Positions 37,707 through 47,970 are shown, counted from the first letter of the stretch. The stretch: 63,597 nt of DNA from Ohtaekwangia sp966211525 (GCA_966211525.1 CBIHOZ010000019.1:1-63597); one strand, 5' to 3'. Numbers and translations: made by a program. Notes: a model not told the origin generated them from the sequence alone.

Positions 37707-40409
37707 ATGAGTCTCGTCCAATACAAAAAGAAACGTTCATTCACGCAGACACCCGAACCGGTTGGTGGAAAAGCCGACAAGCAATCGCTGAAGTTTGTCG
37801 TTCAGAAACACGCTGCGTCTCATCTTCATTATGATTTCAGACTGGAGATGGATGATGTCTTGAAAAGCTGGGCTATACCGAAAGGACCATCGCTTGATCC
37901 AAAAGTAAAGCGGCTTGCGATGATGGTTGAAGACCATCCGTATGATTACCGCACATTTGAAGGTATAATTCCTGCCGGTAATTATGGAGCCGGTACGGTA
38001 ATCGTTTGGGACGAGGGATGGTATGAACCTGCGGATGATCAAAGCTCATCCGATAAACTTCAAAACGACAAAGCGCTGCGTCATCAACTTCATAAGGGCA
38101 AAATCAAATTTATACTGCATGGTAAAAAACTGAAAGGCGCCTTCGCCCTTGTAAAAGCACCGGGCCGTGGTGAAAATTCGTGGCTTCTTATGAAACTCGA
38201 TGATAAATATGCTACATCAGAAGATATACTCCTGAAAGATAAATCGGTTGTATCAAAGAAAACGATCGAGCAGTTAAAAGCGAAAGCTGGTACTGAAAAT
38301 AAGAAGCCAGTCAAACGTGAGCCATCCAGGACTTCAACTGCCACTGTACGAAAAAAAGCAGTGGCCGCAAAGAAAACAACAGCACGCAAAAGTGCTGCAC
38401 GTAAAAAAAAACTTGATATAAAATCGACATCGCAGGTAGAAGCTATACCTTTCTCCACGACCATAAGTCCAATGCTGGCAACACTCGTAGATAAACCGCA
38501 TGATAAGCCTGGATGGATTTACGAGATCAAGTGGGATGGCTATCGTGCACTCGCTTTTCACAACGAAGGTATAACGGAGTTGAAATCCAGGAATGACAAA
38601 TCATTCAACAAAAAGTTTTACCCGGTATATGAGGCGGTGTCAGCGTGGAATATAAATGCTATCGTAGATGGAGAAATTGTTGTACTAAACGAACACGGCC
38701 ATGCCGACTTCGGTGCCTTACAAAACTGGCGAAGTGAAGCAGACGGTGACCTGATATACTATATATTCGATATACTTTGGCTCGATGGCAAGAATCTGAT
38801 GCCGTTACCGCTGCACGAACGCAGAGCCATCCTAAAACAGGTTATACCACAGGAAGGTATCATCCGGTTGAGTGAAACCTTTGAGACCACCGGCTCCGAG
38901 TTTCTGCCCCTTGCCAAGCAGTTGGGACTCGAGGGAATTATTGCGAAGCAAATTGACAGCAGTTACCGCCCCGGAGAGCGCACAACGGACTGGCTGAAGA
39001 TCAAAGCCAATAAAAGACAAGAAGTTGTTATTGGTGGTTATACACTCAACAAAGGTTCGAGTAAACCTTTCAGTTCATTATTGGTTGGTGTATATACTAA
39101 TGGTAAACTTGTCTATACCGGTAAGATCGGCACCGGCTTCAACGATAAAATGCAAAAGGAAATGCTGGCCCAGTTCAAACAACTGGTTATATCACAATCA
39201 CCGTTTGATATAGTTCCCGACATCAATAAACCTTCGCGTTTTCGTCCGAACCCGCCGGAAGCAGTAGCCGTATGGTTGCAGCCCAAACTGGTGTGTGAAG
39301 TAAGCTTCAACGAAATGACCAGTGATGGTGTTATGCGGCATCCTTCGTTCGAGGGTATGCGCGTGGACAAAAGTGCCGGCGAGGTGGTGCTTGAACATGA
39401 GACGGACGTAGAAGATATAGTGGACAAGAAGCATGTACTGCGCGAGAAGAAAATCATTCAACCTACCGGTAAAAAGACGCGCAAAACATTACTGAATCCT
39501 ACCGATGAAACACAAGTTCGGGAGATCGATGGACACAGTATAAAATTTACTAACCTCAGCAAAATATACTGGCCGGATGAACAGGTTAGCAAGCGCGACA
39601 TGCTTAATTATTATTACCAGGTGGCGCCCTATATATTGCCGTACCTGAAGGATCGCCCGCAATCGCTGAACCGGTTTCCGAATGGCATCCATGGAAAAAG
39701 CTTTTACCAGAAGGATGTTACCGGCAAAGTACCGGACTGGGTAAATACATATTTATACCACAGCAGTGACGAAGAAGATGTAGACAAACATTTCCTGGTA
39801 GTGCAGGAAGAAGCGAGTATATTACTGATGGCATCCATGGGATGTATTGAACTTAATCCGTGGAGCAGTCGCATTGAAAAACCCGATCATCCTGACTGGT
39901 GCATTATCGATCTTGATCCGGATAAAAATTCATTCGACCAGGTAATTGAAGCAGCACAGGTAACCAAGCAGGTATTGGACAGTATGCATGTTCCCTCCTA
40001 CTGTAAAACGAGCGGATCAACGGGACTGCACATCTATATACCGCTGGGAGCGAAATATACCTACGAGCAATCCAAGGAATTCGGTCGTGTCGTAGCAACG
40101 CTTGTACATAGGGAGATCCCCAAGTATACCAGCATTGAACGCATTGTGTCCAATCGCAATGGCAAGATGTATATAGATTTCCTGCAGAACCGTCCCAAAG
40201 CAACGCTGGCGGCACCTTACTCGCTTCGGCCGAAGAAAGGCGCAACCGTATCCATGCCGTTGCATTGGGATGAAGTGAAGAAAGGTTTAAAGATGACGGA
40301 CTTCACAATCTTCAACGCGATGGATCGCATCAAAGAAGTGGGTGATCTCTTTAAACCTGTAATCGGCAAAGGAATTGATCTGGAGAAAATTACAGCAAGC
40401 CTTCGTTAA
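37707..40409 (+). CDS. ligD: ATP-dependent DNA ligase D (phosphoesterase-ligase-polymerase)
   Basis: 900 residues with three domains. The 3'-phosphoesterase (about 5-180) shows HLHYDFRLE and IPAGNYGAGTV. A Lys/Ala-rich linker follows (about 195-250). The ligase (about 255-550) has Lys275 in EIKWDGYRA as the AMP-attachment residue and DGEIVVL downstream. The polymerase/primase (about 600-900) has DRPQSLNRFPNG, the metal-binding DLDPDK and SGSTGLHIY. Order PE-Lig-Pol is the one usual in Bacteroidota and differs from the mycobacterial order. It acts in non-homologous end joining, normally with Ku; no ku gene is in this window. Confidence 0.95.
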   Translation: MSLVQYKKKRSFTQTPEPVGGKADKQSLKFVVQKHAASHLHYDFRLEMDDVLKSWAIPKGPSLDPKVKRLAMMVEDHPYDYRTFEGIIPAGNYGAGTVIVWDEGWYEPADDQSSSDKLQNDKALRHQLHKGKIKFILHGKKLKGAFALVKAPGRGENSWLLMKLDDKYATSEDILLKDKSVVSKKTIEQLKAKAGTENKKPVKREPSRTSTATVRKKAVAAKKTTARKSAARKKKLDIKSTSQVEAIPFSTTISPMLATLVDKPHDKPGWIYEIKWDGYRALAFHNEGITELKSRNDKSFNKKFYPVYEAVSAWNINAIVDGEIVVLNEHGHADFGALQNWRSEADGDLIYYIFDILWLDGKNLMPLPLHERRAILKQVIPQEGIIRLSETFETTGSEFLPLAKQLGLEGIIAKQIDSSYRPGERTTDWLKIKANKRQEVVIGGYTLNKGSSKPFSSLLVGVYTNGKLVYTGKIGTGFNDKMQKEMLAQFKQLVISQSPFDIVPDINKPSRFRPNPPEAVAVWLQPKLVCEVSFNEMTSDGVMRHPSFEGMRVDKSAGEVVLEHETDVEDIVDKKHVLREKKIIQPTGKKTRKTLLNPTDETQVREIDGHSIKFTNLSKIYWPDEQVSKRDMLNYYYQVAPYILPYLKDRPQSLNRFPNGIHGKSFYQKDVTGKVPDWVNTYLYHSSDEEDVDKHFLVVQEEASILLMASMGCIELNPWSSRIEKPDHPDWCIIDLDPDKNSFDQVIEAAQVTKQVLDSMHVPSYCKTSGSTGLHIYIPLGAKYTYEQSKEFGRVVATLVHREIPKYTSIERIVSNRNGKMYIDFLQNRPKATLAAPYSLRPKKGATVSMPLHWDEVKKGLKMTDFTIFNAMDRIKEVGDLFKPVIGKGIDLEKITASLR

Positions 40410-40437
40410 CTTCAGAAACTATATTTTATATATTTTA

Positions 40438-41670
40438 TCAGTGCACGTGTCCGCCCTCTTCTTCGCTGTTCTTGATTTTCGAGAGAATGGAGTATGCTCC
40501 CTTAATCACTACATGTGTGTTTTGACTAAGCGAATCCGGTAATGTGATTTCTGTAAAACCTAATTCGCTGTTACCAATCTGAACTTCCACCATGCTGAAG
40601 TGCGTTCCTTCTTCGTGCGCATGTTTTTCTTCGTCCTGCTTTTCATCATGTTTCTCTTCTGCATGATGTTCATGAGCTTCGCCTTCCACCGGTATAAATA
40701 TATATTTCTTACCCTGATAGTCTATAACCGCTTCGTTCGGTAAAGCTGGAACTTTGGCACCGCCTGTCTCAACATTTGCTTTCAGGTACATGCCCGGCAG
40801 TAACTCTTTATCTTCTTTATCGATGTGACAATGAATGCGCACACTGCGATCTGCCCCTATTTCGCGGCCGATCAGATATACCGTAGCCATGCGCTCCTCC
40901 GATTCGTTGGCAAGTGTAAAGCGAACCTTCTGTCCTATTCGTAACTTCAGAACATCTTTTTCAAACACCGTTAATTCTGCGTGCAGATGTTCGGTATCTA
41001 CAATCTCAAAGAGTACATCTGCTGGCGCTACAAACTTTCCGATGTTCACATTTACTTCCGTAACATAACCGCTGATCGGTGAGTATACATTTCCGGTGCT
41101 GGTAATATTTCCTTTTTCGACTTCATTCAAATCTACGTGAATGAGTTTGAGTTTTGCCATCAGACCGTTTCGTTTTGCCAGCCAGCTCTGATACGTTGAT
41201 TTAGCTTGCTGCAAAGTTTTCTGCGCATTTACATTTTCCTTTGCCAGCTCCTGCTGCCGTTCGTAATCAGCCTTGGCAAATTCCAATTGGTTTGCTGCTT
41301 CGAGGTAATCCTGTTGCAACTGTATATATTCAGGATTTTCTATCACCGCGATCAATTGTCCTTTTTGTACGCGTGATCCCTGCAGTAGCGTTGTACTCTT
41401 CAGAAAGCCGCCCAATGGTACCGATATACTCACGAGTTGCTGAGGCGGAACATCCAGTACACCGTTTACTTTAATGGTACCGCTGATTTGTCTCGGTTCA
41501 ATTTTACCTAGCTGGATGCCGGCTGTCTTCATCTGCGCATCGGTCAGTTCCACGGTATTGCTCTCTTCATCGTGATGTTCTTCTGTCGCAGCGGTTTCTT
41601 CCCGGGTGTTACAGGAGAAAAAGATAGACACCATCACTACCGGTATCAGTATATATTTCAGAAAGTTCAT
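40438..41670 (-). CDS. RND efflux periplasmic adaptor (CusB/CzcB type), metal
   Basis: 410 residues. Lipoprotein signal ends FFSC (Cys20). The layout is membrane-fusion protein: barrel-sandwich halves around a coiled coil (about 115-190) and a beta-barrel. A Glu/His-rich insert lies at about 328-353 (HEHHAEEKHDEKQDEEKHAH), with further His runs near the N-terminus (EEHHDEE) and at the very end (GGHVH). These are likely metal-binding. It is the last gene of the efflux operon, after the outer-membrane channel. Metal identity (Cu/Ag or Zn/Co/Cd) cannot be decided. Confidence 0.9.
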   Translation of the reverse strand: MNFLKYILIPVVMVSIFFSCNTREETAATEEHHDEESNTVELTDAQMKTAGIQLGKIEPRQISGTIKVNGVLDVPPQQLVSISVPLGGFLKSTTLLQGSRVQKGQLIAVIENPEYIQLQQDYLEAANQLEFAKADYERQQELAKENVNAQKTLQQAKSTYQSWLAKRNGLMAKLKLIHVDLNEVEKGNITSTGNVYSPISGYVTEVNVNIGKFVAPADVLFEIVDTEHLHAELTVFEKDVLKLRIGQKVRFTLANESEERMATVYLIGREIGADRSVRIHCHIDKEDKELLPGMYLKANVETGGAKVPALPNEAVIDYQGKKYIFIPVEGEAHEHHAEEKHDEKQDEEKHAHEEGTHFSMVEVQIGNSELGFTEITLPDSLSQNTHVVIKGAYSILSKIKNSEEEGGHVH

Positions 41671-41711
41671 AGTTCATTTATAGAATAAAGTGATTCGTTA
41701 TATCTCTGGTA

Positions 41712-42986
41712 CTACTTCGTACCTGCTAAAAACTCCAGCGTCACAACGGATTGGTTAAGCGCATTCACCGCCTGAAGGTAATTTTCCTGCAGCTGCATGG
41801 CATTGCGAACAGCAAGCCAATACTCGGTATACCCGATCTCTCCGTTTCGAAAAGCAACAGTTGCCTGCTTCAGTATAAGTTCAGCGTTTACTACTGCAGA
41901 CGTTTTATAGTAGTTTACTGTATTTCGATTCTTACTATACTGCTGCACGGCCTGCTGCCATTGTGCCTGCGTGCGGGTTTGCAAGTATTCGTATTCAGCC
42001 TGCACTTTCTTCTGCTGGATAGAAGCGGCCTTTACTTTTGCAGCCTGCGGACCAAACCACAACGGTATAGCAAGACCAACTTCAAAGCCCTGGAAGCGGT
42101 CGCTCTTCGTGGCAAGCTCACCACTCGCATTTACCGGTGTACCGATAAGCGTTTGGTTAAAGTAGCCTACGGTGATGTCAGGAAGGAAGCGGGCGCTGGC
42201 TACTTTACGCTCGCGTGTTGTTACCTCCGTCTGTTGTTTATAGTATACCAGTTCCGGATTGGACTGAACCGATGTACTGTCAACAGGCAATTCCCATTTA
42301 CGTTCCGCAAGGCTATGCTGCGCAATCTGTACCGGCTGTGCACTATTCATGAGTGCCTGCAGTTGTTCCTGGTATACGAGTATATCGGCTTGCACCTGTG
42401 CCTGCATATTCAGTATTTCGCTGTGTTGTGTTTCCGCTGTTGTCTTTTCCAGCAGGCGCGCCTCCCCGGTGCGATACCGCAGGTCTGCAGCTTTTACGAA
42501 TGCAGTATATATACTGTCCTGTCTTTTCAGGAGCGCTTCGTACGCTGACAGATACAGCAGTTCGTGATATACCTGTTTTACCTGGTACACCAATTCGTTT
42601 TCAGTCGCAGCCTTTCGCAGTTCACTTCCCTTTACCAACGAATTATGCAGTGCCTGTTGTGTTGTAAACACCGTGGGAAAAGGTATACTTTGCGACACCG
42701 TTATATTGTTATCATCCTTCGCATAGCTGTTATACTGGCCACGCATGTATATCACACTGGTTTTACCAACATCCAGCGCGGTACGTTTCAGCTGTTGCTG
42801 GTATTGAACATCCCAGGCAGCGGCTTCTATACTTTTGTTTTTCTGAAGCGCTTGTTGAATAGCTTCGTCCAGTGTAACCGATACCCGTTGTGCCTGGACG
42901 GTATACCATGAACACAGCAATACCAATAGAACTTTCGCTCGCATCTGATATAGGGTTAATTTCCGATGCTGACAGGGTTTATTCAT
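41712..42986 (-). CDS. TolC-family outer-membrane channel of metal efflux
   Basis: 424 residues from ATG 42986, 16 bp after the pump stop. In-frame starts up to 43076 would lie inside the pump gene, and ATG 42944 would give a shorter signal. The signal peptide ends at VQAQ. Long amphipathic helices with the two-fold TolC repeat follow (SVTLDEAIQQALQKNKSIE, then a second LAVRNAMQLQENYLQ). It forms the outer-membrane exit duct for the RND pump. Confidence 0.9.
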   Translation of the reverse strand: MNKPCQHRKLTLYQMRAKVLLVLLCSWYTVQAQRVSVTLDEAIQQALQKNKSIEAAAWDVQYQQQLKRTALDVGKTSVIYMRGQYNSYAKDDNNITVSQSIPFPTVFTTQQALHNSLVKGSELRKAATENELVYQVKQVYHELLYLSAYEALLKRQDSIYTAFVKAADLRYRTGEARLLEKTTAETQHSEILNMQAQVQADILVYQEQLQALMNSAQPVQIAQHSLAERKWELPVDSTSVQSNPELVYYKQQTEVTTRERKVASARFLPDITVGYFNQTLIGTPVNASGELATKSDRFQGFEVGLAIPLWFGPQAAKVKAASIQQKKVQAEYEYLQTRTQAQWQQAVQQYSKNRNTVNYYKTSAVVNAELILKQATVAFRNGEIGYTEYWLAVRNAMQLQENYLQAVNALNQSVVTLEFLAGTK

Positions 42987-43002
42987 GCAGCACGTATATG
43001 TT

Positions 43003-46000
43003 TTATACTGTCTCATTTGCATTGGATTTGCGCCAGTATATATTTTCGAAGTATATATACAGGCAGGGTAATACAATCAGCGTAAGCAATGTGGATGTAA
43101 TCAGTCCGCCGATCACGACTGTAGCCAGTGGCTTTTGTACTTCAGCTCCGGCACTTGTTGTTAACGCCATTGGCAAAAAACCGAGTGAAGCCACCGCGGC
43201 TGTCATGAGCACGGGCCGTAAGCGTACGGCTGTTCCTTTCATCACCACGTCATACAGATCGGTATAGCCTTCCTTCCGCAGTCGGTTAAACTCAGCCAGC
43301 AATACAATACCGTTAAGCACGGCTACACCAAACAATGCAATGAAGCCGACACCGGCAGATATACTAAACGGCATGGAGCGCAACAGCAAAGCGAATACAC
43401 CGCCAATGGCTGCCATGGGTATAGCTGTAAAAATGAGCAATGATTTTTTTACAGAATTGAACGTCAGGAACAACAATATAAAGATCAGCATCAATGCAGC
43501 CGGTACAGCAACGGATAAACGCGCCTGGGCCTGTTGCAGGTTTTCAAACTGGCCACCATATGTAGTATAATAACCCGGTGGTAAATTTACATCCTGCGCT
43601 ATCTTCTGCTGAATCTCCTTCACAACTCCGGCTACATCGCGACCGCGTACATTAAAGCCTACGATAATTCTGCGCTTGGCATCCTCACGTTGTATCTGGT
43701 TCGGACCAATCTTGAACGCTACATCTGCCAGTTGACTAAGTTGTAGCTGGTTGCCGGCTGGTGTTGTGATAAACAGGTTCCGAACATCTTCGATTTGCTG
43801 ACGATGCTCTGTATTCAATCGCACCACAAGATCAAAACGTTTTTCACCTTCGTATACCAGTCCGGCAGACTGCCCCGCAAAAGCGGTATTGATCGCCTGA
43901 TTAACCGCTGCTATAGATATACCATACTTGGCAATTTCATCACGGTTAATCTTCACTACGATCTGCGGAAGCCCCGTTACTTCCTCTACATACAGGTCGC
44001 GTGCGCCTTCTACCGTACGAACTACCCGGGCAACCTGTTGCGACAAATCTGTAAGTGTCTCAAGATCTTCCCCGAAGATCTTTACTGCTACATCCTGGCG
44101 CACGCCCGACATCAATTCGTTAAAACGCATTTGTATAGGTTGCTGAAATCCGAATGTTACTCCGGGTACAACTTCCAAGGCTTCTCCCATTTTCTCTGCG
44201 AGGTCTTCACGGTTGCGCGCTTTTTTCCAGTTATCTTTTGGTTTCAGAATAACCATTAAGTCGCACGCTTCAATTGGCATCGGATCCGTTGGTATCTCGG
44301 AAGAACCGATCTTAGCAACTACCTCTTCCACTTCATCCGGAAACTCACGCAGTAAAACTTCCGATGCTTTCTGCGATGCTTCTATGGTATAGGACAAGCT
44401 GCTGCCGGTAAGTACACGTGTCTCAACCGCAAAATCTCCTTCTTCCAATGTTGGCAAAAACTCTCCGCCCATATTTAAAAACATGATGAGACTTGCTATG
44501 AAAATCAGCACCGAAGCGATGACAACCCACGCTTTATAGCGTAATGACTGACGAAGTGCAGGAGTATAGATGCGATGAAAGAAGTCCATCATGCGATCTG
44601 ATAAATTTCGTTCATGCCGCGGACGTTTACTCAGGAAGAGTGCAGACAGCATCGGGATATAGGTAACGGAAAGTATAAACGCACCGAGTATAGCAAAACC
44701 AACCGTCTGTGCCATCGGCTTAAACATTTTACCTTCAACACCTACAAGTGCAAGGATCGGCAGATATACTATCAGAATGATGATCTCACCAAAAGCAGCC
44801 GAGGTCCTGATCTTCGAAGCCGAAGTATATACTTCCTCGTCCATTTCAGATTGCGTCAGTCTGCGGGTGACGGAGCGAAGTCCCAGGTGGTGCATCGTTG
44901 CTTCCACGATAATAACCGCACCGTCTACGATCAAACCGAAGTCAATAGCACCCAGACTCATCAGATTTCCCGAGACACCAAATGTATACATGAGCGCAAC
45001 AGCAAAGAGCATGGCGAGTGGAATAACCGAAGCAACGATGAGTCCGGCACGCAGATTACCGAGGAAAAGCACAAGTACTACAATAACGATCAACGCGCCC
45101 TCAATAAGATTCTTTTCTACCGTTCCGATGGTTCGTCCTACCAGTTCACTGCGGTCGAGAAAGGCATCGATCTCAAGTCCTTCCGGTAACGTCTTTTCAA
45201 TTTGTTGTATGCGGGCTTTTACACGGTTTACAACAGCATTTGAATTTTCGCCTTTCAACATCAATACAATAGCGCCTACAACTTCACCTTCGTGGTTATA
45301 GGTCATGGCACCAAAACGATTGGCGTGTCCAAACTGTACCACGGCTACATCACGAACGAGTACCGGCATGCCACTGCTGGTATTTTTTATAACGATCTTC
45401 CCTATATCTTCTTCCGAGCTGATGAGACCTTCACTGCGAATAAAATAGGCATTGGGTTTCTTGTCGATATAGGCACCACCGGTATTGCCGTTGTTCTGTT
45501 CGAGTGCGGTAAATATATCCTGGATGCTGAGGTTATAGCTGCGGAGTTTATCGGGATCAATGGCGATCTCATATTGTTTCAGGTAGCCGCCAAAGCTCGC
45601 CACATCGGCAACACCTGCAGTACCGAGCAGTTGTCTGCGCACGATCCAGTCCTGCACATTGCGCAGTTCCATCGGAGTATATTTCGATTCGTATCCTTCT
45701 TTCGGACGAACGATATACTGGTATATTTCGCCCAGGCCTGTTGTTACAGGCGCGAGTTCGGGTTGTCCTATACCCTCCGGTATCTGACTGGTGGCAGACA
45801 CCATTCGTTCATTTACCTGCTGCCGTGCCCAGTATATATCGATATTGTCCTGAAACACGATGGTCACTACCGAAAGGCCAAAACGTGAGAAGCTGCGTAT
45901 CTCATGTATACCCGGTATAGTAGCCATGGTCTGCTCCACCGGAAATGTAATCAATCGCTCAATGTCCAATGCTGATTGCGATGGAGCGGTTGTAATGATC

Positions 46001-46143
46001 TGCACCTGGTTATTGGTAATATCCGGCACAGCATCGATGGGTAACTTCATGAGTGAATATCCACCCCACACGATCAACCCGATGACGAACAAACCAACAA
46101 CGAGTTTATTGTGGATGGAATAATGAATGATCCTGTCTAGCAT
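43003..46143 (-). CDS. CusA/CzcA heavy-metal RND efflux pump
   Basis: 1046 residues, the size of heavy-metal RND pumps, with twelve membrane helices. The proton-relay helix reads GAIDFGLIVDGAVIIVEA, with the two Asp and the Glu of the HME family. Opening MLDRIIHYSIHNKLVVGLF and PDITNNQVQIIT are CzcA-like. It exports a divalent or monovalent heavy metal from periplasm or cytoplasm through the channel and adaptor coded downstream. The start follows the small DUF6660-like gene by 146 bp. Confidence 0.95.
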   Translation of the reverse strand: MLDRIIHYSIHNKLVVGLFVIGLIVWGGYSLMKLPIDAVPDITNNQVQIITTAPSQSALDIERLITFPVEQTMATIPGIHEIRSFSRFGLSVVTIVFQDNIDIYWARQQVNERMVSATSQIPEGIGQPELAPVTTGLGEIYQYIVRPKEGYESKYTPMELRNVQDWIVRRQLLGTAGVADVASFGGYLKQYEIAIDPDKLRSYNLSIQDIFTALEQNNGNTGGAYIDKKPNAYFIRSEGLISSEEDIGKIVIKNTSSGMPVLVRDVAVVQFGHANRFGAMTYNHEGEVVGAIVLMLKGENSNAVVNRVKARIQQIEKTLPEGLEIDAFLDRSELVGRTIGTVEKNLIEGALIVIVVLVLFLGNLRAGLIVASVIPLAMLFAVALMYTFGVSGNLMSLGAIDFGLIVDGAVIIVEATMHHLGLRSVTRRLTQSEMDEEVYTSASKIRTSAAFGEIIILIVYLPILALVGVEGKMFKPMAQTVGFAILGAFILSVTYIPMLSALFLSKRPRHERNLSDRMMDFFHRIYTPALRQSLRYKAWVVIASVLIFIASLIMFLNMGGEFLPTLEEGDFAVETRVLTGSSLSYTIEASQKASEVLLREFPDEVEEVVAKIGSSEIPTDPMPIEACDLMVILKPKDNWKKARNREDLAEKMGEALEVVPGVTFGFQQPIQMRFNELMSGVRQDVAVKIFGEDLETLTDLSQQVARVVRTVEGARDLYVEEVTGLPQIVVKINRDEIAKYGISIAAVNQAINTAFAGQSAGLVYEGEKRFDLVVRLNTEHRQQIEDVRNLFITTPAGNQLQLSQLADVAFKIGPNQIQREDAKRRIIVGFNVRGRDVAGVVKEIQQKIAQDVNLPPGYYTTYGGQFENLQQAQARLSVAVPAALMLIFILLFLTFNSVKKSLLIFTAIPMAAIGGVFALLLRSMPFSISAGVGFIALFGVAVLNGIVLLAEFNRLRKEGYTDLYDVVMKGTAVRLRPVLMTAAVASLGFLPMALTTSAGAEVQKPLATVVIGGLITSTLLTLIVLPCLYIYFENIYWRKSNANETV

Positions 46144-46289
46144 AAATTAAATATGATAGGTATTGGACAGACGCTCTGCGATGCAGGTATAGCGATGAAC
46201 ACTATACATCCGCACATCGCCATGCGTTGTCATAAATTAATAATAGAAGTATAAATGACGAATGACTGAACGTCATCCGTGAAAGAGAA

Positions 46290-46616
46290 TCAGGCTAACC
46301 TGGGAGGTTGCCAGATTGTATGTATGCCGTTCAGCAAAGCGCGTTGCTGATACGGAACTATAAATTCAGTGTGGTGCGATACGAGCACCGGTATAACAAT
46401 AACAGAAGTAGCAAGTTGGACAGAAGCAGCACAACACGAACAAATGCAAAGCGGAGAGCAATGATCCTGTTCATCACTGTCTGGCGTATGATGCTCGGTA
46501 AGCAAAGTCTGCGCAGCAACAGAAACAGGTTCATCGACACATGCCCCGCGATCCATGCACGGGTAACATGCCAGCACCAGCGTATATATAGCCAATATGA
46601 TCGCAGTGAACCTCAC
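46290..46616 (-). CDS. DUF6660-like small Cys/His-rich protein of metal efflux operon
   Basis: 108 residues. The N-terminal helix MRFTAIILAIYTLVLACYPC is signal-like. The middle is Cys/His-rich (DEQDHCSPLCICSCCAAS), and a second hydrophobic stretch follows (VIVIPVLV). Such small proteins regularly precede metal RND pumps in Bacteroidota and are annotated DUF6660. The Cys cluster suggests metal binding or sensing in the periplasm. Its function has, as far as I know, not been tested. First gene of the operon, divergent from the AraC gene. Confidence 0.7.
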   Translation of the reverse strand: MRFTAIILAIYTLVLACYPCMDRGACVDEPVSVAAQTLLTEHHTPDSDEQDHCSPLCICSCCAASVQLATSVIVIPVLVSHHTEFIVPYQQRALLNGIHTIWQPPRLA

Positions 46617-46909
46617 GCCTCAAAGATAACGCATGAATACGTGCAATAGGATTGCAACTGGATTAAAATTTACCTGATACGACCGATTTCAGCAGTCTGT
46701 CCAATGCCGTAGCGATCGCTCACTTACGAATTACCAACACGGCAATCATTGTTTCGCGAATAGAATGGTTCAATCCCCGGAATCATGCGTTCTTAAGGCG
46801 GAATCCCTGCATTTTACTATGCAAACCGTGTTGAACCTGCGAAAAACAAACAGCATAGCAACGTTCTCAATTGTTTGAATTTTGCAAGTTTTCGTTTGAA
46901 GGTTGTAAG

Positions 46910-46938
46910 TTTGTCTGTTGGCTTCAGTAGTACCTTTG
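46910..46938 (+). promoter_or_regulatory. Bacteroidota-type promoter of the AraC-family gene
   Basis: TTTG at 46910-46913, 17 bp spacer, then TACCTTTG at 46931-46938, an exact TAnnTTTG -7 element. The start codon is 82 bp downstream of the -7 box. Confidence 0.6.
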
Positions 46939-46963
46939 ACTGACAGGAAATCTATTTTCAGTT

Positions 46964-46995
46964 GAAAAATTGGAAGATTAGAAAATTGGAAAATT
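46964..46995 (+). repeat. Period-8 purine-rich array, four units
   Basis: GAAAAATT, GGAAGATT, AGAAAATT, GGAAAATT in strict 8-bp steps, in the leader of the AraC gene. A near-identical run is at 49319-49342. Confidence 0.75.
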
Positions 46996-47019
46996 AACGG
47001 AATTCCAAAACTAAACATT

Positions 47020-47919
47020 ATGCCAAAGATTGAGACACTTGAAGATTTCTACAGACAGAAATTTAACTGGCTTCCGGAGAATCTTAAAAAAGATATAGGA
47101 CACTTTAATGTATTCAGACTGGAAGATTGTATGGGACCAGGTAAGACACCCGCTCCATACAGTCGAAGGGAATTTTACAAGATTACATTGATGCGAGGTA
47201 ATCATTTATACCACTATGCCGATAAGAGTGTTGAGGTATCGGGTACTACGCTGATGTTTTTTAGCAGTAATGTTCCCTATACATTTGAACAACGGTCGGA
47301 TGATTCTACAGGGTATTTCTGCATCTTCAAGGAATCGTTCTTTACCGAGCGACTGCGCGGAAGTATACGTGATCTGCCCATGTTTGTGCCGGGTAATAAA
47401 CCGAGTTACTCACTGAATAAATCGCAGGATAAATACATAAGCAGTGTCTTCGAAAAAATGCTGAATGAGATTGGATCAGACTATATATACAAGTACGATC
47501 TCATTACGAACTATATTATGGAGATGATCCATTATGCATTGAAGGTACAGCCTACGGAAACACTTTATCAACATACCGATGCAAACGCACGCATCACCGC
47601 TGTGTTTACGGAATTGCTGGAGCGCCAGTTTCCGATTGATTCTCCTTCGCAGCGATTTACATTACGATCGGCCAGTGATTTTGCAGAGAAGCTATCGGTA
47701 CACGTTAATCATTTGAATCGTGCCATACGCCTCACCACGGGTAAGACTACTACCGATCATATTGCTGAACGCTTAACGAGCGAAGCTAAAGCTTTACTAA
47801 AACATACGGACTGGAATATATCTGAGATCAGTTATTGCCTCGGATTTGAAGAACCTGCACACTTCAATCACTTCTTCAAGAAGCAAACCACCGTTACACC
47901 TTCCGCTTTCAGAAATTAA
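47020..47919 (+). CDS. AraC-family transcriptional regulator
   Basis: 299 residues. The N-terminal half is a cupin-like sensor (FYKITLMRGNHLYHYADK, then GYFCIFKESFFTERL). The C-terminal 100 residues hold the two helix-turn-helix units, ending EISYCLGFEEPAHFNHFFKK and TPSAFRN, the AraC signature. Promoter and start are clear. It is followed by a fragment related to its own N-terminal half and then a GH43 gene, so it may control glycan use (inference). No ligand can be named. Confidence 0.92.
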   Translation: MPKIETLEDFYRQKFNWLPENLKKDIGHFNVFRLEDCMGPGKTPAPYSRREFYKITLMRGNHLYHYADKSVEVSGTTLMFFSSNVPYTFEQRSDDSTGYFCIFKESFFTERLRGSIRDLPMFVPGNKPSYSLNKSQDKYISSVFEKMLNEIGSDYIYKYDLITNYIMEMIHYALKVQPTETLYQHTDANARITAVFTELLERQFPIDSPSQRFTLRSASDFAEKLSVHVNHLNRAIRLTTGKTTTDHIAERLTSEAKALLKHTDWNISEISYCLGFEEPAHFNHFFKKQTTVTPSAFRN

Positions 47920-47970
47920 ATTTACCTGTGAAGCTATGGAACAGGTTATGCACGTTGAAGAGCAGGCACA

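Larger units (their letters stand above)
46617..47019. other. Divergent intergenic region between metal-efflux operon and araC-type gene
   Basis: 403 bp without a gene. It holds the promoter of the AraC gene at 46910-46938 and a short period-8 array at 46964-46995. The efflux promoter (minus strand) should be near 46640-46720, but no clear -33/-7 pair is visible. Confidence 0.45.

Noticed and set aside
46770..47018. 82-codon minus-strand ORF upstream of the AraC gene
   Set aside because: It runs through the AraC promoter and the period-8 array; its composition (IFQFSNLPIFQL) is only a translation of the repeat.
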